The notes beneath the pieces are model-generated. The model was not told where the DNA came from and made no database searches. It saw nothing but the letters and a program-made list of their open reading frames with translations. A DNA stretch of 34,782 nucleotides, from the NCBI RefSeq assembly GCF_000773685.1, contig NZ_JPQO01000173.1, positions 1 through 34,782 on the forward strand, given 5' to 3'. This DNA is from Acinetobacter sp. HR7 (GTDB lineage: Bacteria > Pseudomonadota > Gammaproteobacteria > Pseudomonadales > Moraxellaceae). Positions 34,759 through 34,782 of the stretch are shown here, piece after piece (the first letter of the stretch is position 1; each line of letters opens with the position of its first letter). The position numbers and the translations under genes were made by a program.

Positions 34759-34782
34759 GGGTATTTCTGTGGTTTCCCTTTC

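Overview
The window looks like chromosomal DNA of an Acinetobacter species. The gene set, protein sequences and moderate-to-low GC fit that genus, and the GC-richer codon choice suggests a species other than a very AT-rich one. This is inference from recognised protein families; no database was searched. Almost everything is core genome. The only mobile DNA is the 3' end of an IS5-family transposase at the left edge, next to an unusual poly(A) run.

Layout. 1-355: transposase remnant. 610-5394: macA-macB-outer-membrane lipoprotein, a complete tripartite MacAB efflux operon closed by a strong terminator. 5438-8143 (minus): Sel1-repeat protein and tcdA (t6A37 cyclisation). 8341-9178: a small membrane protein convergent with orn. 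9303-11638: rsgA, then the rhodanese-grxC-secB cluster also seen in enterobacteria (yibN-grxC-secB). 11701-17538 (minus): cytochrome b562, fabI, a TatD-family nuclease translationally coupled to two paralogous DUF3298-type lipoproteins, and prfC. 17819-18295: PaaI-like thioesterase. 18322-20388 (minus): MHYT-GGDEF-EAL c-di-GMP enzyme. 20828-24240: divergent prc and nagZ, both cell-wall related. 24358-25221: LCM-like methyltransferase. 25258-26595 (minus): alpha/beta hydrolase fused to a PilZ domain. 26922-28187: proA. 28639-32060: ackA-pta. 32257-32496 (minus): DUF2171 protein. 32746-32835 (minus): a 29-residue membrane microprotein. 33162-34688: class I fumarase.

The most interesting signal is between pta and the fumarase. 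A 29-codon membrane microprotein gene is preceded by a near-perfect Pho box (17 of 18 positions against the enterobacterial consensus) placed exactly 10 bp upstream of a CATAAT -10 element. It ends in an intrinsic terminator whose loop holds its stop codon. A second cluster of the same TGTCATA unit lies further upstream. This predicts a phosphate-starvation-induced microprotein. The second candidate is the hydrolase-PilZ fusion: both PilZ c-di-GMP motifs are intact and the hydrolase half is laid out like RhlA, suggesting a lipid- or acyl-processing enzyme directly gated by c-di-GMP. A c-di-GMP turnover enzyme is encoded about 5 kb away.

Other patterns: several terminators share the same stem arms, and three genes carry their stop codon inside the terminator loop. 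No tRNA, rRNA, CRISPR array or prophage was seen.
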